Positions 18,988 through 28,295 of a stretch of DNA of 64,000 bases are shown here, in pieces. A program made the position numbers and the translations under genes. The notes beneath the pieces were generated by a model, which was not told the DNA's origin, made no database searches, and saw only the letters and a program-made list of their open reading frames with translations. The stretch covers positions 1-64,000 of the forward strand of contig CAYFGQ010000014.1 of assembly GCA_964342525.1 (NCBI GenBank), read 5' to 3'. The number at the start of each line of letters is the position of its first letter. Positions within the stretch are counted from its first letter, which is position 1. The stretch is from G963676205 sp964342525. Its GTDB lineage: Bacteria > Campylobacterota > Campylobacteria > Campylobacterales > Arcobacteraceae.

Positions 18988-19218
18988 AATCTCACCTTGT
19001 TTTAGCCAAACTAAACAGTTTGGTTTTATTTAATTAATTTCTTCGTTATTATAACTACCTATGATTTCATGTCAATACTAAATATGATATTTTATATACA
19101 GTAGTACTAAATTGTTTCTTTTAGTAATAATTTTATTTTTTATTCTTCAATTTTGTGAGACTAAAATAGGGTTTACTCAAATTCTAAAATAGATATTTAA
19201 GAATTTTAAAATTTGAGG

Positions 19219-20499
19219 TTATTCCTGATGTTTGTGCAGTTCTATTTTTACACCAAGCTTTTCAAGTTGTTGCTCTCTATAATCAATCACATCATGTAGG
19301 TTTACTATCTTTTTTGTTTTACTTGATAGATCAAGTTCTTGTTTTTGTAGGGTTTCTTCATAGTTTGCTAATAGATCTTCAAGTTGTCTCATCCTTTTTG
19401 AGATAAGATCATTTTTAAATTTATAGTCATTTTTTTCTTTAACTATATTATTTATTCTATCTTTACTCTCAGATATCAATTTATCTGAACGATTTCTTAT
19501 CTTTACTATCTCTTTTTCATAATGTTTTATTTGGGATATAAAGTTTTTATTTCTTTGTTTTTCTGTATCTAATTGCTTTTGTATAAGATCTATATGTGCA
19601 AGTATTTTTAGCTTATCTTTTAGCTGTTTATTTTCCTCTTTTAGATCATTAAACTCTTTTTTTATATCACCCATATTTTTGATAACTTGTTTTTTAAAGG
19701 CTCTTTTTTCCTCTTCCTCTTGGGTAGTTAAAAATCTAATAGATATAAATTCATCTATCTTATCATCATACTTATCATATATTGGGATGATAGTGGTATT
19801 TACATGATAGCTCTCTTTATTTTTTGAAAGGTTTTTAAGTCTACTTTTCCAAATACCTCCACCTTGAATAGTTTCCCAAAGCTCCTTAAAGGTTCTTGTA
19901 GGTACTTCAGGGTGTCTTACTATATTATGTGGTTGACCTATGAGTTCTTCTTGTTTATAACCTGAAACTTCACAAAAGGTTTCATTTGCATAGGTGATAA
20001 TACCATCTGGATTTGTTTTTGATATAAGAGCTACTTGATCTATAGCAGAGAGATATTGTTCTAACTCCTCTTGCTTTTTTATTATGGCTCTTGCTTGAAA
20101 TTTTACAGCACATATCTCTTGTACATGTAGGGTTACTTCTTTTATATTAATTGGTTTTATTGCATAGTGGGTTACATTTAATTTTATAGCTTCTTTAAAA
20201 TAGTGCACATCTGAGTAAGCTGTGGTTAGAATAAAAGGTACATTATCATCAAGCTCTTTGATAAGCTTTAACATCTCTATACCATCCATAATTGGCATAG
20301 TAATATCAGAGATCACAGCATCTATGATGACATCATTATCATGGGCTTCTTTAAACTTATCAAAACCATCTTTACCATCAACAGCCACAATAACTTCTAA
20401 AAATAGTTTTTCAAATAAAGAAGCTAAAGACTCTCTAATATTTGCATCATCTTCAACATAAAGGACACGAACTTGTTTTAAAAGATTTGTATCAAACAT
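19219..20499 (-). CDS. Response regulator with Aer-type PAS and long coiled coil
   Basis: 426 residues: receiver domain (1-125) with DD near residue 17, phosphoacceptor D in AVISDITMP and the late K in AIKPINI; PAS domain (about 150-265) with YANETFCEVSGY and HNIVRHPEVP, the signature of FAD-binding Aer PAS domains; then about 150 residues of coiled coil. No DNA-binding or enzymatic output domain. It overlaps the kinase gene by eight bases and is its evident partner. It may relay redox state by protein contact. Confidence 0.8.
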   Translation of the reverse strand: MFDTNLLKQVRVLYVEDDANIRESLASLFEKLFLEVIVAVDGKDGFDKFKEAHDNDVIIDAVISDITMPIMDGIEMLKLIKELDDNVPFILTTAYSDVHYFKEAIKLNVTHYAIKPINIKEVTLHVQEICAVKFQARAIIKKQEELEQYLSAIDQVALISKTNPDGIITYANETFCEVSGYKQEELIGQPHNIVRHPEVPTRTFKELWETIQGGGIWKSRLKNLSKNKESYHVNTTIIPIYDKYDDKIDEFISIRFLTTQEEEEKRAFKKQVIKNMGDIKKEFNDLKEENKQLKDKLKILAHIDLIQKQLDTEKQRNKNFISQIKHYEKEIVKIRNRSDKLISESKDRINNIVKEKNDYKFKNDLISKRMRQLEDLLANYEETLQKQELDLSSKTKKIVNLHDVIDYREQQLEKLGVKIELHKHQE

Positions 20500-21619
20500 C
20501 TGTCTCTTCTTTCAAAGGAAGTTGTATTGTAAACTTTGCACCCTTATAAGGTATCTCATCTTTTTTAAACTCTGTATTCTCTACAATTAAATCACCTTTC
20601 ATATGATTTACTATGATTTCTCTAGTCATATAAAGCCCTATTCCTGTTCCATGACTTTGATGTTTAGTTGTAAAATATGGCTCAAATATCTTTGGTAATA
20701 CATCATCTTTTATACCACCTGCATTATCATAAATATCTATATAAGCATTTTGTCCATCTTTATATGTTTTTATAAATATCATTCTTCTAAAGTCACTATT
20801 TGTATGTTCAACTAAAGCATCTTTTGCATTATTGATTATATTTAGTATGGCTTGGATAAGTTCATTTTTTATCCCCTCATATTCGATATTTCCATACTCT
20901 TCAAAAACCTCAATATGCTCAACTCTCAATGATGAATGAACAATTGATAGATTTTTCTTTATAGTTTCATTTAAAATAAACTTTTCTACCTTTTTATTTT
21001 CAATAAAAAAGTTTCTAAAATCCTCAATCGTTTGGGATAACTGCTGAGTAGTATCCACAATTTGATCAAGATTTTTTTTAAACTCATCCTTATCTATCAT
21101 ATCCATTTCTACTTTCATAGAAAGACCAGATGAGGCTGTACTTATTGTACTTAGAGGTTGTCTCCATTGGTGAGCAATATTGTTTATCATCTCACCCATT
21201 GATGCCATTTTAGATTGTTGGAATAAAACCTTATCTTTTTCACGATTTTTTTCAACCTCTTCTTGTACCATCAAATGTAATTCATCATTTAATTTTGCAA
21301 GTTGAGTTGTTTTTTTCCTTACTTTTTTTTCTAATACAGCATTTATATTTTGTAAAGCATTATGTTTTACATTGATATTTCTTTTATATTTTTTAAATAT
21401 TTTAGATACCCTTCTTGATACAGCCCATGAGATATAAAAGGTTATTAAAAAAAGTATTGTAGCTATAGCTATTATACTTGAAATATGCTCTTGTATATTT
21501 GATTTATCTTCTGATAAAATTTGAAAATAAATGATCAAAAAAAGAAAATTTATACTTATTACAGATAAAGGGAAGATTACAATAATACGAGGAAGATATT
21601 TCTCTTTAAATATTTTCAT
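20492..21619 (-). CDS. Membrane sensor histidine kinase
   Basis: 375 residues with two N-terminal TM segments (about 10-32 and 45-66) and a very short outside loop, a coiled-coil linker, HisKA with MINNIAHQWRQPLST and HATPase (AILNIINNAKDAL, DNAGGI, GTGIGLYM). The lack of a periplasmic domain suggests sensing in the membrane or through its partner. Pairs with the PAS response regulator that overlaps its 3' end. Confidence 0.82.
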   Translation of the reverse strand: MKIFKEKYLPRIIVIFPLSVISINFLFLIIYFQILSEDKSNIQEHISSIIAIATILFLITFYISWAVSRRVSKIFKKYKRNINVKHNALQNINAVLEKKVRKKTTQLAKLNDELHLMVQEEVEKNREKDKVLFQQSKMASMGEMINNIAHQWRQPLSTISTASSGLSMKVEMDMIDKDEFKKNLDQIVDTTQQLSQTIEDFRNFFIENKKVEKFILNETIKKNLSIVHSSLRVEHIEVFEEYGNIEYEGIKNELIQAILNIINNAKDALVEHTNSDFRRMIFIKTYKDGQNAYIDIYDNAGGIKDDVLPKIFEPYFTTKHQSHGTGIGLYMTREIIVNHMKGDLIVENTEFKKDEIPYKGAKFTIQLPLKEETDV

Positions 21620-21653
21620 ATGTTAAACACACCTATGTTTATAAAATATTAAA

Positions 21654-21923
21654 TAAGGGCAAATATAAAAATTAGAGTATTCATAAATAGCTCAGAGTGG
21701 TACAAGATTTTTAAAAATAAATTTGAAGGACTAGCCAAAGCTAATTCGAGAATTTATTTTTAAAAAGGTTGTGTTTCTCTGTGCTACCCGAAGGGCAATA
21801 TAGGAGAACCCATATTTCAAAAAACTTTGATTCGAATTAGCTATGGCTAGTCCTTCATCAAAGTTTTTTAAAATCTGAATCCTCCTATATTGTTTCTGAA
21901 CACTCTAATTTTTAGAGTTGCCC
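21654..21923. repeat. Compound inverted repeat (element C) with two conserved-core hairpins
   Basis: An outer arm pair (TAAGGGCAA...TTAGAGTATTC at the left, GAACACTCTAA...TTGCCCTTA at the right) encloses two large hairpins, 21688-21786 and 21793-21897, so the single strand would form a three-way junction. The two hairpins have different stems, but their apices carry the same 20-bp core, GGACTAGCCNNAGCTAATTC: plus strand at 21728-21747, minus strand at 21834-21853. The right arm reaches the stop codon of the MFS gene. Element E has a third copy of the core. Confidence 0.65.
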
Positions 21924-23111
21924 TTAAAATTTCCAGCCTAAAAAGACCTTTTGATAGTAAATAGCAACAATGAAAAATGCTACTCCTAGTAAGATTGATA
22001 TTATACCCAAATCAACTTTTGTAGCCATTATTCCGATAAAAAAAGTTGTAAGTACATTTGATACCATAAAGATCATATCATTATAAGCAACTACCCTACC
22101 CATATACTTTTTCTCAACTTCATTTTGAAGCATAGCATAAGTATATGACCAAATGGTTGTAGTTGTAAAACCAACTAAAAACATACCTATAAGACCAAGG
22201 TAGAAATTCTCTTGAATAATCCCCCAAATAATCACAGCAAGACCTTGAAAAATAAAGATATAAAAAAGCCTCACATCATTTACAAAATTTGTAAGTAAAA
22301 ATGGGCCTATCATCAATGCAAAAGATCTCACAGCGTTTGATAAACCAATCGCAAGAGGTATAGATATCACATATTTATAATGATAATCCGCTAACAAAGT
22401 GATCAAGGTATCATAAGCTGTAAGACCTACACTACTATGGAGTAAAATTATATGGAAAATCTTCGGGTGGGATTTTATATAATAAAAACCATCCACTATC
22501 AAAGTTCTTATTTTCTCAGAACTTTTCTCTATAGCAATCTCAAAATCAATCCTATAAAAAAAGATAATAGCAGCCAAGAAAAATCCCATATCTATTATAA
22601 AGGCTATTTTCACCCCAACCATATTTACGATCACACCACCTGCTGCCATACCTGCAGTAAAACAAAATGACCAGATAATAGAGTGAATCTCATTTGCTTT
22701 TTGTAAAGCTTCCCCATGAATTAATTTAGGTAAAAGTGCCATCTCTGAATTAAAAAACATAGATGCTGCACCCATTCTTATAAATAAAATAGCCATCAAA
22801 AACCATACATGATCTAATGAAGTGATAAATAAAAATAAACCAGTCATTGTGAGCTCAGTACAAAGCAAAGTGATCATCAAAGGTTTTATTCTAAACCTAT
22901 CAATTAAAGCACCACTTATAGGTGCTAAAAATACAGCAGGCAAAAGATGCATAGCAGCAACAGTAGAGATAATAAGTGGAGTTGCTTCAAACTCTATAAG
23001 CATAGTATAGATAGCAACATTTGAAAACCATGCTCCAAAATATGCTATAAATTGTACTATTGAGAGTTTTTTTACAGCAGGATAGTTTTTAAGTAACTCT
23101 TTATATGTCAA
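21924..23111 (-). CDS. MFS transporter, EntS-like
   Basis: 395 residues with about twelve TM segments; the first two flank SGALIDRFRIKPLMI, the MFS loop 2-3 motif. Overall resemblance is to the MFS_3/EntS group of exporters. It lies 11 bases past a periplasmic adaptor gene and downstream of batD, suggesting one transcript. An adaptor next to a twelve-TM MFS exporter without an outer-membrane partner is somewhat unusual. Substrate unknown. Confidence 0.75.
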   Translation of the reverse strand: MTYKELLKNYPAVKKLSIVQFIAYFGAWFSNVAIYTMLIEFEATPLIISTVAAMHLLPAVFLAPISGALIDRFRIKPLMITLLCTELTMTGLFLFITSLDHVWFLMAILFIRMGAASMFFNSEMALLPKLIHGEALQKANEIHSIIWSFCFTAGMAAGGVIVNMVGVKIAFIIDMGFFLAAIIFFYRIDFEIAIEKSSEKIRTLIVDGFYYIKSHPKIFHIILLHSSVGLTAYDTLITLLADYHYKYVISIPLAIGLSNAVRSFALMIGPFLLTNFVNDVRLFYIFIFQGLAVIIWGIIQENFYLGLIGMFLVGFTTTTIWSYTYAMLQNEVEKKYMGRVVAYNDMIFMVSNVLTTFFIGIMATKVDLGIISILLGVAFFIVAIYYQKVFLGWKF

Positions 23112-23122
23112 TATTTATGGCT

Positions 23123-23833
23123 TTATTTTAGTTCAATTTTTACTAATTTAGAAAAAGTACTAGGATTTTTTACTATCACTTTTACTTTATATGATGAGAT
23201 ATGTGTAGTATCAGCTACCTTATAAATCTTTTCTATTTTTCCCTCTTTTTTACCATCAAGATATAGCTCTTTTCTTTTAATCTCATCTGCTTTATTTATA
23301 GGGATATAAAATTCTAACTTTCCATATGATAAATCTGAGATATCATATAAAGCAGTTCCAGGAGATACATAATCACCTTTTTTGATATATATATTATCCA
23401 CATACATACCACTCTCTTTAAGGGTTTTATTTGAGATTGTATCTTTTAGAGTCTCTACCGCTGTAACAAGATCATTTTTTTGGGATTCTAGATTTAGTAC
23501 TTTTACTTTTTGTGTATCTTTTTCAAAGTCAGATTTTGTAGATATTTTTAATAGTTTTTTATAATTTGCTTTTTCAATATCTATAATTTGTTCTGTGATT
23601 TTTAATTTTGCTTCATTTGATTTTAAATCTATCTCATTTAATTTTTTATCAATCTTTACCAAAATAGTATTATCAGGAGCTATTTTACCCTCATATTTAT
23701 CATTTACAAATTTTACCTTACCACTTACAGCTGCTTTAATTTTATAGCTATCTATAGGCTCTAATTTAGCATAATATTCACTTGCAAATACAGATGTAAC
23801 ACTTAATAATAAAACTGATAATAACTTATTCAT
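23123..23833 (-). CDS. Periplasmic adaptor (HlyD/RND-type membrane fusion protein)
   Basis: 236 residues with signal peptide (LLSVLLLSVTSVFASE), a lipoyl-like half (YKIKAAVSGKVKFV ... DNTILVKID), a coiled-coil hairpin (about 60-115), the second lipoyl half (DNIYIKKGDYVSPGTALYDISD) and a beta-barrel region. Short for the family. It should link an inner-membrane pump to the envelope; the MFS gene that follows is the natural partner. Confidence 0.75.
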   Translation of the reverse strand: MNKLLSVLLLSVTSVFASEYYAKLEPIDSYKIKAAVSGKVKFVNDKYEGKIAPDNTILVKIDKKLNEIDLKSNEAKLKITEQIIDIEKANYKKLLKISTKSDFEKDTQKVKVLNLESQKNDLVTAVETLKDTISNKTLKESGMYVDNIYIKKGDYVSPGTALYDISDLSYGKLEFYIPINKADEIKRKELYLDGKKEGKIEKIYKVADTTHISSYKVKVIVKNPSTFSKLVKIELK

Positions 23834-23843
23834 ACTCTACCTT

Positions 23844-25304
23844 TTATATCTCTATTTTTTTTACTCTAGAGATTATCTCTTTTTTAATATTTTTAAAATC
23901 TTTTTCTTCTATCTCTTCAAGCTTATATACTAATTGATCTAATTCCTCATCCCTTTGAATATATGGGGATAAATTTTTTAATAGTTCATTTTTAGATTTA
24001 CAAGATTTTACAATTTTGATTAAGGGTTTATCATCCTCTTTTTTAGAGTTTTTATCCCTTTTGAAATAATACAATATAAATATTAACAAAAGACTACAAA
24101 CAAAACCAAATATGAAAAATAAAATCTTATCTTGAAGACTAGATTCTTTAACTATCACTTCTTTTGTTTGTGTACTTACAGGGTTTGCTTTTTGTAAAAC
24201 CACTTCTTCTTGTTTAGCAATAGTACCAAGTACATCTACATTGTACTTTTTTGTTTGTATCACTTTTTTTGTTTTTGTATCAATATCTAAATACTCTAAT
24301 CTAATTGCATCGATACTAAAAGATGAATCAGCTACTATGGAAAAAGTTTTTGTATATACACCTACATATTTTCCATCTTTAAATCCGTACTCTTTTTTTG
24401 GCTTATTTTCATAAATAGTTGCATTTGGGATATTTAATTTTATATCATCTATATCATCAAGATTTCCTTCCCCTGCAACTTTTACTTTAAATGAAACTGC
24501 CTCACCAAGTTTTACCTTTTGTTTATCAATATCTGCTTCAATGGCAAACTTTCCAATAAGTTTTAGATTTTCAGGTAAAGCTTTTATATCTAAATTTATA
24601 GAATTTGAATAAAACCTTTTTACTTTTGTGGCTTGTCTAAAAAAGTCATAACCTCTAGATGTATCAGGCACAGCCACATTTATACTTATAGGTTTGATCT
24701 CTGTATTACCAGCCCTTTGAGGGAAAAGTACATATCTCAATGTATGTATCTCAAAGCCATTTTCTACTCTTTTTGAGCTATTACCCAACTGTTTTTCCCA
24801 AAAACCTTCAAAATCTGGCTGATTTAATTCCATATTTAAAATATTTTGCCCAAGCCTATATTTAAACATCACTGTAAGTAAAGCTTGTTCACCCACATAT
24901 AATTGCTTTTTATCAATATTTAACATCAGATCAAAATCTTTTGATTTTGTTTTTGATGGGATTTGTACTTTTATATTTTTAGCTTTGGTTTTAAAAACCT
25001 TTGAAGATGTTTTGATCTCAATTGATGGGATTGTAAAATCTTTATTTGCAAAAAGTATATATTTTTGAGATATTTTTTGACTTCTTTGTCCATTAATAAT
25101 AGATATCTGATTTGATCTTCCTGCACTTTGCACAGAAAAACCATCTATCTTATCTATATTTGGGAAAGTAGGTTCTTCACCACCACTATATTCCAATACA
25201 AATGAAAAAGGTTCACCTGAAATAAAACTGTTTGAAGATTTTAAAACAACATTTGAAAATAAAGAATTAAAGAAAAAAAGTACTAAAAGTAATAATCGAA
25301 TCAT
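23844..25304 (-). CDS. BatD-family (aerotolerance) membrane protein
   Basis: 486 residues: signal peptide, large periplasmic beta-domain region (FSFVLEYSGGEEPTFPNID, repeated immunoglobulin-like strands), then one TM near 400-420 (ILFFIFGFVCSLLLIFILYYF region) and a basic cytoplasmic tail. This is the BatD plan, found in Bat operons with von Willebrand domain proteins BatA/BatB, which are not present here. It is followed by the adaptor and MFS genes with short gaps. Confidence 0.8.
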   Translation of the reverse strand: MIRLLLLVLFFFNSLFSNVVLKSSNSFISGEPFSFVLEYSGGEEPTFPNIDKIDGFSVQSAGRSNQISIINGQRSQKISQKYILFANKDFTIPSIEIKTSSKVFKTKAKNIKVQIPSKTKSKDFDLMLNIDKKQLYVGEQALLTVMFKYRLGQNILNMELNQPDFEGFWEKQLGNSSKRVENGFEIHTLRYVLFPQRAGNTEIKPISINVAVPDTSRGYDFFRQATKVKRFYSNSINLDIKALPENLKLIGKFAIEADIDKQKVKLGEAVSFKVKVAGEGNLDDIDDIKLNIPNATIYENKPKKEYGFKDGKYVGVYTKTFSIVADSSFSIDAIRLEYLDIDTKTKKVIQTKKYNVDVLGTIAKQEEVVLQKANPVSTQTKEVIVKESSLQDKILFFIFGFVCSLLLIFILYYFKRDKNSKKEDDKPLIKIVKSCKSKNELLKNLSPYIQRDEELDQLVYKLEEIEEKDFKNIKKEIISRVKKIEI

Positions 25305-25319
25305 TAGTTAAGTTCCCCT

Positions 25320-25339
25320 AAACAGTCAAAAGACTGTTT
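25320..25339 (-). terminator. Hairpin between accA and batD
   Basis: AAACAGTC pairs with GACTGTTT around AAAA, midway between the accA stop and the batD ATG. No T-run, so it may be only a partial terminator or mRNA-processing site. Confidence 0.4.
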
Positions 25340-25355
25340 AAGTAATATAAGTTTT

Positions 25356-26291
25356 TTAAGAGGCAAAGCTTCCTAGTGACATAAGTTTTTTATATCTTTG
25401 AGCATATCTCTCTTCTGGTGATAGCTCTTCAAGCTCTTTAACTGCAGATAAGAAATAATCACCAAGTGCAGCAATAGCTTCTTTTTTCTGTCTATGAGCT
25501 CCAATTAATGGCTCATTGATAATATCATCAATTAAACCATACTCTTTTAAATTATCTGGTGTGATTTTAAGAGCATTTGCAGCAGCTTCAACTTTTGTTG
25601 AATCACTCCAAAGAATAGCAGAACAACCCTCTGGTGAAATTACAGCAAATACACTATATCTCATCATAGCAAGTCTATCAGCAACACCAACAGCAAGTGC
25701 TCCACCTGAACCACCCTCACCAATCACAACTGATACAGTGATAGTATTAAGGTCACTTAGCTCAAATAGGTTTCTTGCAATAGCTTCACTTTGAGATCTC
25801 TCTTCAGCACCGATTCCTGGATATGCACCCGGAGTGTCTACTAGGAATAATACTGGAATTTGAAACTTCTCAGCCATTTTAGCTGCACGTAAAGCTTTTC
25901 TATATCCTTCAGGGTGAGGCATACCAAAGTTTCTTTTTAATTTATCTTTAGTTCCTCTACCCTTTTGCTCTCCAATTACAACACATTTTTGTCCACCTAT
26001 ATATCCAAGGTAACAAACGATAGCATTATCATCTGCATAGTGTCTATCTCCATGAATCTCATAAGCATCTGTCATAAGCTCCTGAATATAATCCATCGCA
26101 TAAGGTCTATCAATGTGACGTGCTAATTTTAGCTTTTGGTAATCACTTAAATTTGTATAAGTTTTTTCAACCTCTTTAGCTAATGTCTGCTGTAAAATCT
26201 CAACAGCATGCTCATCAGCTTTAGTTTTTGCAACTATAATATCTTCTTCAATTTTTTTGATATTTTCTTCAAAATCTAAATAAGTTGCCAA
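25356..26291 (-). CDS. accA: Acetyl-CoA carboxylase carboxyltransferase subunit alpha
   Basis: 311 residues, typical AccA. It forms the carboxyltransferase with AccD and makes malonyl-CoA for fatty acid synthesis. Family strings: YTNLSDYQKLKLARHIDRP, GRGTKDKLKRNFGMPHPEGY, LVDTPGAYPGIGAEERSQSEAIA, GEGGSGGALAVGVAD. It follows fabF by 49 bases on the same strand, so acpP, fabF and accA form a lipid cluster. Confidence 0.95.
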   Translation of the reverse strand: MATYLDFEENIKKIEEDIIVAKTKADEHAVEILQQTLAKEVEKTYTNLSDYQKLKLARHIDRPYAMDYIQELMTDAYEIHGDRHYADDNAIVCYLGYIGGQKCVVIGEQKGRGTKDKLKRNFGMPHPEGYRKALRAAKMAEKFQIPVLFLVDTPGAYPGIGAEERSQSEAIARNLFELSDLNTITVSVVIGEGGSGGALAVGVADRLAMMRYSVFAVISPEGCSAILWSDSTKVEAAANALKITPDNLKEYGLIDDIINEPLIGAHRQKKEAIAALGDYFLSAVKELEELSPEERYAQRYKKLMSLGSFAS

Positions 26292-26340
26292 TGTTTTTCC
26301 TTTATTTTTGAGTTTACAATTTTATATATATTGTAAGCTA

Positions 26341-27600
26341 TTAACTTTCTGTATATTTTGTAATAATTACTGTTCCGTTTGTTCCACCAAATCCAAATGA
26401 GTTACTCATTACTGTAGTAAGCTCAGCTTCTCTTGCTTCATTTGGAACATAATCTAAATCACAACCTTCTGATGGTGTTTCATAGTTGATTGTTGGAGGA
26501 ATAAGACCTTTTTCCATAGCTTTAATAGAGAAAATAGCTTCAATCGCACCAGCTGCACCAAGACAGTGACCAACTTGACCTTTTGTAGAAGATACAGGAG
26601 GACAGTTTTCTTTTCCACCAAAGAACTCTTTTAATGCTGTTGTTTCATTTTTATCACCAACAGGAGTTGAAGTACCATGACAGTTTACATAGTCAACCTT
26701 TACATCTCCACCAGTATTTGCTTCAGCCATTTTCAGTGCAGCATTCATAGCTCTAAGAGGACCATCTACAACTGGTGCTGTAATGTGGTTTGCATCACCA
26801 CTTTCACCAAATCCAATAATCTCACCATAAATCTTTGCACCTCTAGCTTTAGCAGTTTCAAGATCTTCAAGTACAAGTGCACCAGCACCCTCACCCATTA
26901 CAAATCCATCTCTTCCATCATCAAATGGTCTACTTGCTGTTTTAGGATCATCATTTCTTGTACTTAATGCTTTCATAGCAGCAAAACCACCAACACCAGC
27001 ACCACATACAGCAGACTCAGCACCAACAACTAAAGCTCTATCAGCTCCATTTGTCATGATTGTTTTACAAGCTTCATTGATCGCATGAACACTCGCAGCA
27101 CAAGCTGTTACACATGATAAACTTGGACCTTTTAATCCATATTCAATTGAGATAAATCCACTTAACATATTTACAAGTGCTGAAGGGATAAAGAAAGGTG
27201 AAATTCTTTTTGGTCCTTTTGTTTCTAATACGATTGAGTTTTTCTCAATATTAGTAAGTCCACCAATACCAGAACCAGAAATCATAGCAAATCTATCAGC
27301 AACATCAGCATTAACTTTTCCATCTTCTCCAACTACACCAGCATCACTCATAGCTTCTTTAGCTGCATGTAATCCAAGTTGAATAAATCTATCTGCTTTT
27401 TTAGCTTCTTTTTTATCCATAACTTTTGTAGGATCAAAATCCTTAACTTCCGCTGCGATTTGTGCCCCAAATGTCTCAGGGTCAAAAAGTGTGATTCTAT
27501 CTATACCGCAAACACCATCTGTAACTGCATTAAATGAGTCTTCAACATTGTGTCCTACTGCACTGATCATACCTAGTCCAGTAATTACTACTCTTTTCAT
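26341..27600 (-). CDS. fabF: Beta-ketoacyl-ACP synthase II
   Basis: 419 residues from the ATG at 27600, which follows GGAGAG; a longer frame starts 15 codons earlier but lacks a ribosome site and the family N-terminus is MKRVVITGLG. The condensing triad is visible: Cys in SCVTACAAS, His in NCHGTSTPVGD and His in VGHCLGAAGA. FabF elongates acyl-ACP with malonyl-ACP in the cytoplasm. Between acpP and accA. Confidence 0.95.
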   Translation of the reverse strand: MKRVVITGLGMISAVGHNVEDSFNAVTDGVCGIDRITLFDPETFGAQIAAEVKDFDPTKVMDKKEAKKADRFIQLGLHAAKEAMSDAGVVGEDGKVNADVADRFAMISGSGIGGLTNIEKNSIVLETKGPKRISPFFIPSALVNMLSGFISIEYGLKGPSLSCVTACAASVHAINEACKTIMTNGADRALVVGAESAVCGAGVGGFAAMKALSTRNDDPKTASRPFDDGRDGFVMGEGAGALVLEDLETAKARGAKIYGEIIGFGESGDANHITAPVVDGPLRAMNAALKMAEANTGGDVKVDYVNCHGTSTPVGDKNETTALKEFFGGKENCPPVSSTKGQVGHCLGAAGAIEAIFSIKAMEKGLIPPTINYETPSEGCDLDYVPNEAREAELTTVMSNSFGFGGTNGTVIITKYTES

Positions 27601-27693
27601 AAAACTCTCCAATATATTAAATTTTAAATAGTTTTTATTTATCAAATAAATATTTTAAATCAAATATTTATAAAAAAATACTTACAAAATAAA

Positions 27694-27720
27694 TAAACCA
27701 AAGTCTTAAACTTTGGTTTA
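27694..27720 (-). terminator. Hairpin between acpP and fabF
   Basis: TAAACCAAAGT pairs perfectly with ACTTTGGTTTA around CTTAA. On the minus strand it follows acpP by 22 bases and is followed by a T-rich stretch. A partial terminator here would let acpP be made in excess over fabF and accA, as usual for acyl carrier protein. Confidence 0.6.
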
Positions 27721-27742
27721 AATAATAGATATTATATTAAGC

Positions 27743-27973
27743 TTATTGGTGGTCTTCAATATATTTGATAGCATCTGCTACAGTTTGAATACCTTCAGCA
27801 TCCTCATCTGGGATTTCGATATCAAATTTTTCTTCTAAAGCCATTACTAACTCAACAACATCTAAAGAATCTGCACCAAGATTTTCAATAAACTTTGAAT
27901 CTTCTTTTACTTCATCTGGATTACAGTCTAGTTGCTCTACAACTACTTCTTTTACATCATCAAATAATGCCAT
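27743..27973 (-). CDS. acpP: Acyl carrier protein
   Basis: 76 acidic residues with the phosphopantetheine serine in GADSLDVVELVMALEEKF. Carries acyl chains for FabF and lipid A enzymes such as LpxA/LpxD. ATG start with AAGGAAA. fabG, often upstream, is not adjacent here; a 320-base gap separates it from pyrG, which is read the other way. Confidence 0.96.
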   Translation of the reverse strand: MALFDDVKEVVVEQLDCNPDEVKEDSKFIENLGADSLDVVELVMALEEKFDIEIPDEDAEGIQTVADAIKYIEDHQ

Positions 27974-28155
27974 TTCTTTTCCTTTTTTTTGAAATTAAAC
28001 CAAATTGTATCAAATTATCTTTAATATTTAGCTTTTGTAATAATGAATACAATTTCAAAAATAAAATTGTTACGTTCTTACCCCATTTTCTAGGCAAAAA
28101 ATAGAAACTAAAACTACTTAGTTTTTGTTTGATTTGGTATTAACCCCTTTTACTG

Positions 28156-28161
28156 TATAAT
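28156..28161 (+). promoter_or_regulatory. -10 box before pyrG
   Basis: TATAAT with an extended TG (TGTATAAT), 135 bases before the pyrG ATG. It would give a leader of about 130 bases in which no clear hairpin stands out. Confidence 0.4.
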
Positions 28162-28295
28162 CACGAATTAATATATAAGCCTCTAAATATTTATATATAT
28201 GATACATAAAAAGAAGAGTTTTTTATCCCCTAAAAACCTCTTTATATGTTTATAAAATTATTTAGACTTTTCGATAATTTATGGAGACAAACTAA

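Noticed and set aside
21654..21923. Integron attC sites as an explanation of the inverted repeats
   Set aside because: attC sites keep conserved ends (R boxes) and vary in the middle; here the middle is conserved and the stems vary, and no integron integrase is present.
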